Shown: positions 5,972 through 12,867 of the stretch, in pieces
Position numbering within the stretch: the first letter of the stretch is position 1
How the letters are laid out: the number at the start of each line of letters is the position of its first letter
Source: Candidatus Peregrinibacteria bacterium CG_4_9_14_0_2_um_filter_41_14
GTDB lineage: Bacteria; Patescibacteriota; Gracilibacteria; UBA1369; UM-FILTER-41-14
Direction: 5' to 3'
Length of the DNA: 12,867 bases
NCBI GenBank assembly: GCA_002788755.1
Contig: PFRW01000025.1
Location: 1 to 12,867, forward strand
Made by a program: the position numbers and the translations under genes
Notes under the pieces: generated by a model
Seen by the model: the letters and a program-made list of their open reading frames with translations, nothing else
The model's database searches: none
Told to the model about the DNA's origin: nothing

Positions 5972-8029
5972 ATGGCCGATTTTAACACCAACGACGTCCA
6001 CCCCGAGCCCGGCTCCCACAAGTTAAATTTGCGTAAGCGGCCAAGATCAAGCGCAATTAAATCCACAATTCCCCCGATTACATCTACCCCTCAAGTACAG
6101 GACATCTACCCACCGCAACAAAAAAATAAGCGTGCCTTGACGTTATTTGAGCAGTTCGCCCTCATTTTAGTTGTTTTATTGGTGCCACTATTTAGCCTAT
6201 TTATCTATATGCGGGCCAACACTTTAATCACCAGCATCAAAAGTGATTCGGCTCTTGTTTATGAGCAGTTTGACCAAGCGGCAAAACGCACAATTATTCA
6301 AGATTACGCAACCGCCGCCGACAATTTTAGCAATATTCGCGTCCAGCTAGCCGAGTTAAAGGAGACGGTTTGGTTTATTCAGGGCATAGATCAGCTAGTG
6401 GAAGCCGCCGACAAAGCCACCGGCGCCATTGAGTTTTTATTAAAGGAGGTGCCGCGTTTACAAGAGATTCCCTCAGCCTTTTTAGCACTAAATCAAGACA
6501 AGGTTGATCCGGCTGAGCAAGAAAAACTAAGCCAAACTATTGCCAGTATTTTGCAAAATTTGGAAACAATCCAAAGCAGTTTTGTAGATAGCCAAAAAAT
6601 TGTACGCAGCATCCCCACCATCTTATTACCCAAAGAACATCGCGATCAGCTTGCCGCTTTTGAAACAAAATTAATCGCCATCAACGATCAAATTAGCAAA
6701 TACCAAGACTATTTGCCGGCCGTTAAATCATTTTTAGGCTACGATCTTCCACATCGCTATTTAATTTTACTCCAAAACAACAACGAGTTACGCCCCGGCG
6801 GCGGCTTTATTGGTAGCTTCATTATTGCCGATACCAACGACGGCATTATCACCAGTTTTGACACACACGATGTTTACGAGTTTGATGGCCAACTTTATAC
6901 AGACGAACCCCAACCTCCTGAATTAACCGGCATCACTTCGCAAGCCTGGATCCGCGATAGCAACACCAGCCCCGACTTTGTCACCAACGCCAAAAAAGCC
7001 GCATCTCTCCTAGAAAAAGCCGGCGGCCCCAGCGTCGACACAATTATTGCCGTTAACCAATCGGTCATCGAAGACATTTTGGCTGTCACCGGCCCCGTCA
7101 ATCTAGACCAAGGCACCATCACCGCCCAAAACTTTTCGCCTATCTTTACCTACTTAATTGAGGCCGCCTCCCTTAATTCCGATGCGCCCAAAATCAGTCT
7201 TTTTGAATTTATCCCCAAATTAAAAGCAAAAATTACCAGTAGCCAAGACCAATGGGGTCAGATCGTCGGCGTGATTTCGCAAGCCGTTCATCAAAAAAAC
7301 ATTATGGCCTACAGCAAAAACCCCACCCTCCAAAACATCCTCGCCGATTTAGGCCTAAGTAACCAAATAAAAGCCCCCAACACCTTAGATGAACTCCTCA
7401 TCACCCACACCTCCATTGGCGGCAATAAGTCCGATCGCTACCTCAAAACCCGCTACATCCACAATACCGAATTTACAGCCCGTGGCGAAATCATCGATCA
7501 CCTAACCATCCGCCTCTATGACGGCTATAGCGATGTCGTCGAACGTCAAATAGCCGCTTATTTACGTCCATTTGGCGTGGAACAACTAATCGACTCCATT
7601 CGTTATGTTTTGGGCCGTGGCGACAATGTCACCCGTCTTAAAATCTACGTCCCTTTTGGTGCAAAACTCCTCAGCGCAAAAGGCATCGATATTAAAGAAG
7701 TCGTCAGTAAAAACGCTTCCGATCTAGATGAACGCCACGTCCTCTCCTATGTTGCCAGACTAGCTCCCGGGGCCACCAATGAGGTGACCCTATCTTACAA
7801 ATTGCCAAAGGAGCTTAACATTAAGCCATTTGATCTTTACCAACTACAGCTCCACAAGGCCCCCGGTATCAACAATGTCATTTTCGAAAAACACTACCAA
7901 ATTCCATCCACCCTCACCATTATTAAAGCTCAACCCCCGGCCGCTTTGCTAACAGACGAGCAGCAGTACCAAGTCGAATCCGCGCTAAAAACAGATCAGT
8001 TGCATCAGGTTATTTTGAGACAGAAGTAG
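5972..8029 (+). CDS. DUF4012 membrane protein
   Basis: A 685-residue protein. The N-terminal 56 residues are basic and proline-rich and probably cytoplasmic. A membrane segment spans about 59-81 (FALILVVLLVPLFSLF). A long helical, coiled-coil-like stalk follows at about 88-250. The DUF4012 core starts with RYLILLQNNNELRPGGGFIG (262-281) and continues through IRDSNTSPDF (327-336) and VDTIIAVNQSVIEDIL with TGPV (355-376). The last 200 residues look beta-rich. DUF4012 proteins occur in CPR bacteria and actinobacteria, often near envelope or glycan genes; function is unknown. The D-T-I-I-x-V-N strand recalls LytR-CpsA-Psr cell-wall ligases, a resemblance and not proof. The start lies 1 bp after the previous stop, suggesting coupled translation. 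The family call is firm. Confidence 0.93.
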   Translation: MADFNTNDVHPEPGSHKLNLRKRPRSSAIKSTIPPITSTPQVQDIYPPQQKNKRALTLFEQFALILVVLLVPLFSLFIYMRANTLITSIKSDSALVYEQFDQAAKRTIIQDYATAADNFSNIRVQLAELKETVWFIQGIDQLVEAADKATGAIEFLLKEVPRLQEIPSAFLALNQDKVDPAEQEKLSQTIASILQNLETIQSSFVDSQKIVRSIPTILLPKEHRDQLAAFETKLIAINDQISKYQDYLPAVKSFLGYDLPHRYLILLQNNNELRPGGGFIGSFIIADTNDGIITSFDTHDVYEFDGQLYTDEPQPPELTGITSQAWIRDSNTSPDFVTNAKKAASLLEKAGGPSVDTIIAVNQSVIEDILAVTGPVNLDQGTITAQNFSPIFTYLIEAASLNSDAPKISLFEFIPKLKAKITSSQDQWGQIVGVISQAVHQKNIMAYSKNPTLQNILADLGLSNQIKAPNTLDELLITHTSIGGNKSDRYLKTRYIHNTEFTARGEIIDHLTIRLYDGYSDVVERQIAAYLRPFGVEQLIDSIRYVLGRGDNVTRLKIYVPFGAKLLSAKGIDIKEVVSKNASDLDERHVLSYVARLAPGATNEVTLSYKLPKELNIKPFDLYQLQLHKAPGINNVIFEKHYQIPSTLTIIKAQPPAALLTDEQQYQVESALKTDQLHQVILRQK

Positions 8030-8048
8030 CTTCCAAATTGATAATTGT

Positions 8049-8078
8049 CTGGCATTGCCTTAATGATTATTGTATAAT
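8049..8078 (+). promoter_or_regulatory. Promoter of the relBE-like operon
   Basis: TATAAT (8073-8078) is a perfect -10. CTGGCA (8049-8054) at 18 bp is a fair -35 (4 of 6). The predicted transcription start near 8085 gives a leader of about 16 nt to the ATG at 8101. Confidence 0.5.
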
Positions 8079-8099
8079 TTTTATACATAATTCATTAAG
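8059..8099. promoter_or_regulatory. Nested 41-bp dyad over the relBE-like promoter, candidate operator
   Basis: Two perfect inverted repeats share one centre at base 8079. The inner arms TGTATAA/TTATACA (8071-8077 and 8081-8087) cover the -10. The outer arms CTTAATGA/TCATTAAG (8059-8066 and 8092-8099) flank it. Sixteen of twenty symmetric pairs match. This fits a double operator for an antitoxin complex; binding is inferred. Confidence 0.6.
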
Positions 8100-8100
8100 T

Positions 8101-8373
8101 ATGAGTAATACAACAATATCAATCGATAAAGAAACTAAAGCTAAGGCTGCCAATAAGGCTAAACAAGATAAGTTAACCGTTTCCGCAATTGCACGGATAT
8201 TGTTAAATGATTATGCAGACGGCAATATCATTATTAGGTCTTATTCTCGCTTTACAGATAACGGCTTTACTCCAGAATTTGAGGAAGCGGTTATTAAAGC
8301 AGAACATGATGAGGATGTTACATTTGACTCTACACAAGAGGCAATTGATTACCTGCACTCCATTGATTCATAA
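8101..8373 (+). CDS. relB: RelB/DinJ-type antitoxin
   Basis: A 90-residue antitoxin. MSNTTISIDKETKAKAANKA starts a ribbon-helix-helix domain: a short beta strand, then helices through about residue 38 (LTVSAIARILLNDYA). The C-terminal half is acidic (EEAVIKAEHDEDVTF) and would wrap the toxin. I chose the ATG at 8101 because the 21 residues of the longer ORF (from 8038) lie upstream of the predicted promoter and are unrelated in character. It is followed after 8 bp by a RelE-family toxin gene. RelB-RelE complexes typically repress their own promoter, and the nested dyad upstream fits this. The pairing is firm; the subfamily (RelB versus DinJ) is less certain. Confidence 0.87.
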   Translation: MSNTTISIDKETKAKAANKAKQDKLTVSAIARILLNDYADGNIIIRSYSRFTDNGFTPEFEEAVIKAEHDEDVTFDSTQEAIDYLHSIDS

Positions 8374-8381
8374 TCTTCCGA

Positions 8382-8642
8382 ATGAAACTCGTTTTAAAAC
8401 AAGCGTTTATTAAACAGTATGCTAAATTGAGCGTTCAGCAAAAACAAAAGGTTGATGTTTGCCTCCTAAAGTTTCAGGTTGATCCAAAGGCACCAAGCTT
8501 AAAAAATCACATATTGAAAGGGCGTTTAAAAGGGAAGAGAGCGATTTCTGCCGCCAGTAATTTACGAATCGTTTTTTTAGAAGAACAAGGCTACGTCACG
8601 GTATATCTTTTGGCTGTTGGTACTCACAATCAAGTTTACTAA
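8382..8642 (+). CDS. relE: RelE/YafQ-like toxin
   Basis: An 86-residue RelE/ParE-superfamily protein, normally a ribosome-dependent mRNA endonuclease. Recognisable parts are a basic N-terminal helix region, then SLKNHILKGRLKGKR (39-53), LRIVF (61-65) and the closing strand LLAVGTHNQVY (76-86). H43, R62, H82 and Y86 sit at positions used by RelE or YafQ enzymes. Compared with E. coli YafQ as I recall it, the catalytic H63 and D67 positions are Ser56 and Asn60, so it is closer to the general RelE/StbE group. Activity is likely but not shown. It sits just after its antitoxin gene. Its TAA stop overlaps the miaB stop by 4 bp (8639-8642). Confidence 0.88.
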   Translation: MKLVLKQAFIKQYAKLSVQQKQKVDVCLLKFQVDPKAPSLKNHILKGRLKGKRAISAASNLRIVFLEEQGYVTVYLLAVGTHNQVY

Positions 8643-9994
8643 ACCGCTTCCCCCTTCAACATCCACAATAACCCTTTATTTACCTTTACCGGCACAAACT
8701 CCCCAACCATTTCTTCTGTCCCAGGAAATTCGATATATTTAAAATGCTCAGTGCGCCCGGTGCAAACGCCTTTTTCGGCATCAAATCCTTCTACTAAAAC
8801 TTCTACGGTTTGCCCCAAAAACTGCTTGTGCTTGCGGACAGAAATTTCTTTTAAAAGATCATTTAACAGATGCCAGCGCCGTGCCTTTTCTTTGGCAGGG
8901 ACATCGTCGGTCATTAGCTTTTGGGCTGCCGTGCCGCGTCGGGGTGAAAATCTTGCCGTAAACGACATATCAAATTCCACCTCCTTAAATAAGCGATAAG
9001 TCTCCATAAATTGTTCATCCGTTTCACCGGGAAAGCCCACAATAATATCGGTAGATAAGGCACAATCAGGCATTTGCTTTTTTATATCAGCCACAATTTT
9101 GAGATAGTCCGCAGCGGTGTAATTACGATTCATGCGGCGCAAAACCTCATCACTACCAGACTGAACCGGTAAATGAATATATGGCATTAGCGTGCGCCCG
9201 GTGGCAATTGCCGCAACAACGTCGGGCATCATATCTTGAGGATGCGGTGATGTAAAACGCAGCCGTTTAAGGCCGGTTATCTGATCCAGTTTTTTCAGCA
9301 AATGCACAAACGGTTGCTCGTTGTCATAAATAAATTGATTACTCTTTTTGTCCGCCCAAGACAGCCCGTAACTATTTACATTTTGTCCCAAAATTGTGAC
9401 TTCTACACAGCCATTTTTTACCAGTTGCTCAACCTCGTTGTAAATTTCCGCCAGCGGGCGGCTAACCTCACGGCCACGCGTAAATGGGACAATGCAGTAA
9501 GTACAAAATTTATCACAGCCGGTCATAATCGGTACAAACGCCTGAAATTTGTTGGAATAGCGGGGGTTTATCTGAAAGTAATTTTTGAGCTCCGCCTCGT
9601 CAATTTCCCGCATTGCCAGTTTTGGGTTGGCTTCCTTAAGTAGCGAACCCAGCTTCGGCAAGTCTTCAATCCTAAAAACAAGATCGACCTCCGCCAACCG
9701 CTTAATTAGTTGATCCTTCCTTTCACTTTTCCGTGTCGAAGAAATCCGCGTCATACAGCCCGTAATGCCCACCAGCAGGTCCGGCCGCGCCCTTTTAAGT
9801 GCCGCCATCTCCTTCATCATCCCCAAAACCCGATCCTCCGCCTTTTGCCTAACCGAACACGTATTAAAGATGATCAAATCACTATCTTCCATTTTTTCGG
9901 TCGCCGTATATCCCAAATTTTCCAACGTAGAAGCCAGCCGCTCCGAGTCGGATTTATTCATCTGGCAGCCAAATGTAAGGATTGTGTATTTCAT
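8639..9994 (-). CDS. miaB: tRNA-2-methylthio-N6-dimethylallyladenosine synthase
   Basis: A radical-SAM methylthiotransferase that adds a methylthio group to i6A at position 37 of tRNAs reading UNN codons, steadying codon pairing. The N-terminal UPF0004 domain has its three cluster cysteines C10 (FGCQMN), C46 (NTCSVR) and C80 (TGCM). The radical-SAM cluster is C160/C164/C167 in GCDKFCTYC, followed by IVPFTRGREVSRP, which identifies MiaB rather than RimO or MtaB. A TRAM domain for tRNA binding closes the protein (from about residue 385). The length of 451 is normal. I chose the ATG at 9992-9994; a TTG five codons upstream lies inside the predicted -10 element. miaA, its usual functional partner, is not in the window. 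Confidence 0.95.
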   Translation of the reverse strand: MKYTILTFGCQMNKSDSERLASTLENLGYTATEKMEDSDLIIFNTCSVRQKAEDRVLGMMKEMAALKRARPDLLVGITGCMTRISSTRKSERKDQLIKRLAEVDLVFRIEDLPKLGSLLKEANPKLAMREIDEAELKNYFQINPRYSNKFQAFVPIMTGCDKFCTYCIVPFTRGREVSRPLAEIYNEVEQLVKNGCVEVTILGQNVNSYGLSWADKKSNQFIYDNEQPFVHLLKKLDQITGLKRLRFTSPHPQDMMPDVVAAIATGRTLMPYIHLPVQSGSDEVLRRMNRNYTAADYLKIVADIKKQMPDCALSTDIIVGFPGETDEQFMETYRLFKEVEFDMSFTARFSPRRGTAAQKLMTDDVPAKEKARRWHLLNDLLKEISVRKHKQFLGQTVEVLVEGFDAEKGVCTGRTEHFKYIEFPGTEEMVGEFVPVKVNKGLLWMLKGEAV

Positions 9995-10008
9995 GGCCGT
10001 AGTTTGCA

Positions 10009-10036
10009 ATTATAATTTCCATCTCGCAAGTATAAA
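10009..10036 (-). promoter_or_regulatory. Promoter of miaB
   Basis: On the minus strand, TTTATA (10031-10036) and a perfect TATAAT (10009-10014) are spaced by 16 bp. The predicted transcription start near 10002 leaves only about 8 nt of leader, which rules out the upstream TTG as start. Confidence 0.45.
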
Positions 10037-10061
10037 ATTAGAAGCATGGGTTTTTGACTAC

Positions 10062-10090
10062 TTGACAAAACATCGATTATTATCTAAAAT
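10062..10090 (+). promoter_or_regulatory. Near-consensus promoter of the 55-residue ORF
   Basis: A perfect TTGACA (10062-10067), 17 bp, then TAAAAT (10085-10090, 5 of 6). It is the best-matching promoter in the window. The predicted start near 10097 lies about 13 nt before the ATG at 10110. A second -35-like TTGACT lies at 10054-10059. Confidence 0.6.
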
Positions 10091-10109
10091 TATAAGATAC
10101 AATTAATTT

Positions 10110-10277
10110 ATGGCAATGGTCTTCCTGTTTACAGATAAAAAGTGGAAAGTTTTCCTTGTTTTAGTGCTATTGTTTGCCGTAGCCAGCTTTTATTTGTATT
10201 CAACAGACCCTAGCGTCATTGCTAGTCCAGCCTTTCAGGACGCCAAAGCTAGTGTGATTAAGCTACTTAACAACTAA
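10110..10277 (+). CDS. Small single-pass membrane or secreted protein, 55 residues
   Basis: A short ORF, not recognised. It reads MAMVFLFTDKKWKVFLVLVL onward: a basic DKKWK patch, a hydrophobic segment at about 14-30, and a polar tail (STDPSVIASPAFQDAKAS) ending in KLLNN. This is the layout of a small N-in membrane-anchored protein, or of a signal peptide with a short mature part (an AVAS stretch could be a cleavage site). Support is the near-consensus promoter placed 13 nt upstream and the clean hydrophobic profile. It has no Shine-Dalgarno, like the other genes here. It diverges from miaB and its end overlaps the convergent leuS end by 15 bp. Its length alone would not make it convincing. 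Confidence 0.6.
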   Translation: MAMVFLFTDKKWKVFLVLVLLFAVASFYLYSTDPSVIASPAFQDAKASVIKLLNN

Positions 10278-12668
10278 GTTCACCAGTCTGCCGGGTACAT
10301 AGATTTCTTTCACGATCTCTTTTTGGTCGAGATATAGTTTAACATTGTCCAACGTTTTGGCGGCTAATACAATGGCTTCTTTGTCAGCCGTAAGGTCGGC
10401 GGTAAATTCACCGCGCAGTTTGCCGTTAACTTGCACAACAATTGTGAGTTGGTCGTCTTTTGCTAGGGCTGGGTCAAATTCTGGCCATTCGGTAATGTTA
10501 AAGATACTGCCTTCATGCCCAGACAAATGCCATAACTCTTCGGCAAAATGGGGGGCCATGGGGGCAATTAGTAAAGTTACCTTTTCACGCGCACTTTCGG
10601 TTATTTTTCCATGTTTTAAGATGGCATTGGTAAACTCCATTAGCGCTGCTAAGGCGGTGTTAAACTGCATATTCCAAAGGTCATCTGTGACTTTTTTGAT
10701 CGTTTTATGCAACAAGCGATCCACCTCTTTATCGGTTTCCACCATTTCCAGATCCATCATGATTGTATAAAAGCGTTGTTGGAAGCGAGCAATGCCCGTA
10801 ATGCCTTGGTCACCCCAGTCACCACCTTCGGTAAATGGACCCAAAAACATTAAGTACATGCGGAAAACATCCGATCCATATTTTTCCACAAACTCATCCG
10901 GGCTGACCGTGTTGCCTTTGGATTTACTCATTTTAGCGCCATCTTTTGTAATTAACCCTTGGTGTACCAGCCGTGTAAACGGCTCCTTATGCGGCGTGTA
11001 GCCTAAATCGTACATCACCATATTTATAAAACGAGCATAAAGCAGATGCATACAAGCATGTTCGGGACCACCAATGTACATATCTACCGGCAGCCATTTT
11101 TTAGCCATCTCATTGTCAACAGCCACTTGGTCGTTTTTAGGGGATAAGTAACGCAAATAGTACCAACTGGAACACATAAATGTATCCATTGTGTCTACCT
11201 CACGTTTGGCTTTGCCTCCACACTTTGGGCACTCGGTATTTACAAAACTTTCGGAAGTTGCCAACGGGGCAGTGCCCTTGGGATTAAAATCAACATCATC
11301 CGGCAAAATAATTGGCAGTTGCGCCTCTGGCACCGGTTGCGCCCCACAGTCATCACAATAAATAATCGGGATTGGCGCGCCCCAATAACGTTGGCGTGAA
11401 ATAAGCCAGTCACGTAGTTTAAAGTTTACTTTTCCTTCACCAAAATCTTGTTCTGTAAGCCAGCTAATCATTTTTGTAATTGCCTCTGCCGTTGGTACAC
11501 CATTTAAAAAGTCGGAATTAACCGCAATGCCATGTTCTTTAAACGCCTCCTTTTGAACATCGATTTCGGTGCCATCTTTTGGCTTAACTACTTGCTTAAT
11601 CGGCAGGTCATACTTGGTGGCAAAGGCATGATCCCGCAGGTCGTGCGCCGGTGTGCACATAACAATGCCGGTTCCGTAATGCACCAAGGCGAAATCAGCC
11701 ACATAAACCGGAATTTTTTCTTTTGTTGCCGGATTAATCGCATAAGTCCCTGTAAAGACACCGGTTTTTTCCCGTTCTTCATTGGTACGATCAATTTCGG
11801 TCATTTTACTGGCATGATCCACGTATTTTTCTACCTCTTTAATATAAGTCTCAGTCGTAATTTGAGACACCAACTCATGTTCCGGCGCCATTACCATGCA
11901 AGTCGCTCCAAATAATGTGTCCGGCCTAGTTGTGTAAACACGTAATTTTCGCTCTTCATCGCCAAAAACGGCGAACTCAATCTCGGCACCTTCACTTCGC
12001 CCAATCCAATGTTTTTGCATTAACATCGTTTTTTCGGGCCAATCTAAATCGCTGTAATCTAACAAGCGATCAGCATAATCGGTGATTTTAATAAACCACT
12101 GCGTCAGATTTTTCTTTATAACTTCACTTTTACAACGTTCGCATGCCCCATCCTCCACTTGTTCGTTTGCAAGTACTGTTTGGCAGCCCGGACACCAATT
12201 TACCGGCGCTTTTCGCCTTTCTACCAAGCCAGCCTCGTACAACTTGATAAATAACCACTGCGTCCATTTATAATACTCCGGATCCGATGTCACCACCTCG
12301 TGTTCCCAGTCCCACATACCGCCCATAGCCGTCAATTGTTGGCGCATTTTTTCAATATTCACCGTGGTACTTTCTTTAGGATGAACCCCTGTTTTAATCG
12401 CATAATTCTCTGCCGGCAACCCAAAACTGTCAAATCCCATCGGCTGAAAAACACTGTGCCCGCGCATTCGCATAAACCGCCCCCAACTATCCAGCGGTGC
12501 ATAATTATACCAATGCCCCACATGCAATTTATCCCCAGATGGATACGGAAACATCGTCAAATTATAGTATGCCGGCTTGCTGTTGTCTGTTAGGTCAGTC
12601 GTATAAAGCTTTTGCTCCTGCCACATTTTTTGCCAATACTGCTCTCGCTCGGTTGCAATGTAAGTCAT
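10263..12668 (-). CDS. leuS: Leucine--tRNA ligase
   Basis: A class I synthetase charging tRNA-Leu in the cytoplasm. The HIGH motif is HVGH at 49-52 after PYPSG; the KMSKS motif is at 579-583. The editing domain between them shows YTTRPDTLFG (245-254) and GTGIVMCTPAHDLRD (332-346), with D343 at the place of the conserved editing aspartate. Two four-cysteine zinc knuckles are seen: C159/C162/C176/C179 and C438/C441/C480/C483. The anticodon-binding and C-terminal domains follow, ending at LVVK. The length of 801 is slightly shorter than E. coli (860). The ATG at 12668 fits the family start (EREQYWQKMW). The first editing-site residues Thr246-Thr247 are present, so proofreading should work. Confidence 0.97.
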   Translation of the reverse strand: MTYIATEREQYWQKMWQEQKLYTTDLTDNSKPAYYNLTMFPYPSGDKLHVGHWYNYAPLDSWGRFMRMRGHSVFQPMGFDSFGLPAENYAIKTGVHPKESTTVNIEKMRQQLTAMGGMWDWEHEVVTSDPEYYKWTQWLFIKLYEAGLVERRKAPVNWCPGCQTVLANEQVEDGACERCKSEVIKKNLTQWFIKITDYADRLLDYSDLDWPEKTMLMQKHWIGRSEGAEIEFAVFGDEERKLRVYTTRPDTLFGATCMVMAPEHELVSQITTETYIKEVEKYVDHASKMTEIDRTNEEREKTGVFTGTYAINPATKEKIPVYVADFALVHYGTGIVMCTPAHDLRDHAFATKYDLPIKQVVKPKDGTEIDVQKEAFKEHGIAVNSDFLNGVPTAEAITKMISWLTEQDFGEGKVNFKLRDWLISRQRYWGAPIPIIYCDDCGAQPVPEAQLPIILPDDVDFNPKGTAPLATSESFVNTECPKCGGKAKREVDTMDTFMCSSWYYLRYLSPKNDQVAVDNEMAKKWLPVDMYIGGPEHACMHLLYARFINMVMYDLGYTPHKEPFTRLVHQGLITKDGAKMSKSKGNTVSPDEFVEKYGSDVFRMYLMFLGPFTEGGDWGDQGITGIARFQQRFYTIMMDLEMVETDKEVDRLLHKTIKKVTDDLWNMQFNTALAALMEFTNAILKHGKITESAREKVTLLIAPMAPHFAEELWHLSGHEGSIFNITEWPEFDPALAKDDQLTIVVQVNGKLRGEFTADLTADKEAIVLAAKTLDNVKLYLDQKEIVKEIYVPGRLVNLVVK

Positions 12669-12803
12669 TTAAGTCGATTTTAAAGTTATAATCAATTTAG
12701 CAGATTTGAAAGCCGTTGCAAGTTTGTAAACATCGCCCCTTTCTACCCTTTATTTATCCATCTACCCATGCTATAATTACCAGATAGAATCTAACATTGC
12801 CCC
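12669..12803. promoter_or_regulatory. Divergent intergenic region between leuS and the right-edge gene
   Basis: A perfect extended -10 (TGC-TATAAT, 12769-12777, plus strand) stands 26 bp before the right-edge ATG, with only a weak -35 (TTTATT at 12749-12754). For leuS a -10-like TATAAC (minus strand, 12685-12690) gives a leader of about 10 nt, without a clear -35. No RNA gene or terminator is visible. Confidence 0.45.
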
Positions 12804-12867
12804 ATGGCATATACTTGGCAAAAGACCCGACGGGGCGCCTCCCTAATCATCGCCATGTTTTTATGCG
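12804..12867 (+). CDS. Partial gene, N-terminus of a membrane or pilin-like protein
   Basis: Only 21 codons are inside the window (MAYTWQKTRRGASLIIAMFL, then Cys). A short basic leader ending in RRG is followed at once by a hydrophobic stretch. This suits a membrane or exported protein. The arrangement basic-Gly-then-hydrophobic resembles a prepilin or PilX-type leader, but the usual Glu5 after the Gly is missing and too little is visible to decide. The start is supported by the extended -10 promoter 26 bp upstream. There is no Shine-Dalgarno sequence. Confidence 0.5.
   Translation, partial: MAYTWQKTRRGASLIIAMFLC

Noticed and set aside
8038..8100. Longer N-terminus for the RelB-like antitoxin
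   Set aside because: These codons contain the predicted promoter and the nested palindrome, and the added residues do not fit the ribbon-helix-helix fold start.
9302..9643. 113-codon plus-strand ORF inside miaB
   Set aside because: It is antisense to conserved MiaB sequence including the radical-SAM cluster, and has no promoter or family resemblance.
10345..10770. 141-codon plus-strand ORF inside leuS
   Set aside because: Antisense shadow of the leuS C-terminal domain with a serine-rich, non-protein-like composition.
1..12867. CRISPR arrays, insertion sequences, tRNA or rRNA genes
   Set aside because: No regularly spaced repeats, transposase motifs, terminal repeats or cloverleaf-like segments were seen; gaps between genes are too short for most of these.

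Overview
The window most likely comes from a member of the Candidate Phyla Radiation (Patescibacteria). The evidence is a DUF4012 membrane protein, a very short alanyl-tRNA synthetase that stops right after its editing domain, densely packed genes with almost no intergenic space, and several small toxin-antitoxin type loci among housekeeping genes. The standard genetic code fits: one gene (the vapB-like antitoxin) ends in TGA and Trp is read from TGG. No rRNA, tRNA, CRISPR array, insertion sequence or convincing intrinsic terminator was found.

Layout. The left edge holds the 3' end of an NAD kinase gene (+), abutting an orphan AbrB-type antitoxin gene (-). Next come a compact alaS (-) and an unrecognised 99-residue gene (-). 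That gene diverges from an aspartate/glutamate racemase family gene (+). The racemase gene ends tail-to-tail against a VapBC-type PIN toxin/antitoxin pair (-). The vapB-like gene diverges, across a shared promoter and palindrome, from a two-gene membrane operon (+): a possible DUF3352-type protein and a DUF4012 protein. A RelBE-type pair (+) follows and ends tail-to-tail on miaB (-). Between miaB and leuS (-) is a short single-membrane-segment ORF (+) with a near-consensus promoter. After leuS, the right edge cuts the first 21 codons of another + gene.

How the parts relate. alaS, leuS and miaB serve translation (two tRNA charging enzymes and a tRNA-37 modification enzyme). nadK makes NADP. 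The DUF3352-like/DUF4012 pair is anchored in the membrane and probably acts on the cell surface; its substrate is unknown. The three toxin-antitoxin type loci each abut or overlap the stop codon of a host gene. Each has a perfect palindrome at its promoter, as expected for autoregulation.

Regulatory signals resemble sigma-70 promoters. Predicted leaders are short (about 8-30 nt for most genes) and none of the start codons examined has a recognisable Shine-Dalgarno sequence.
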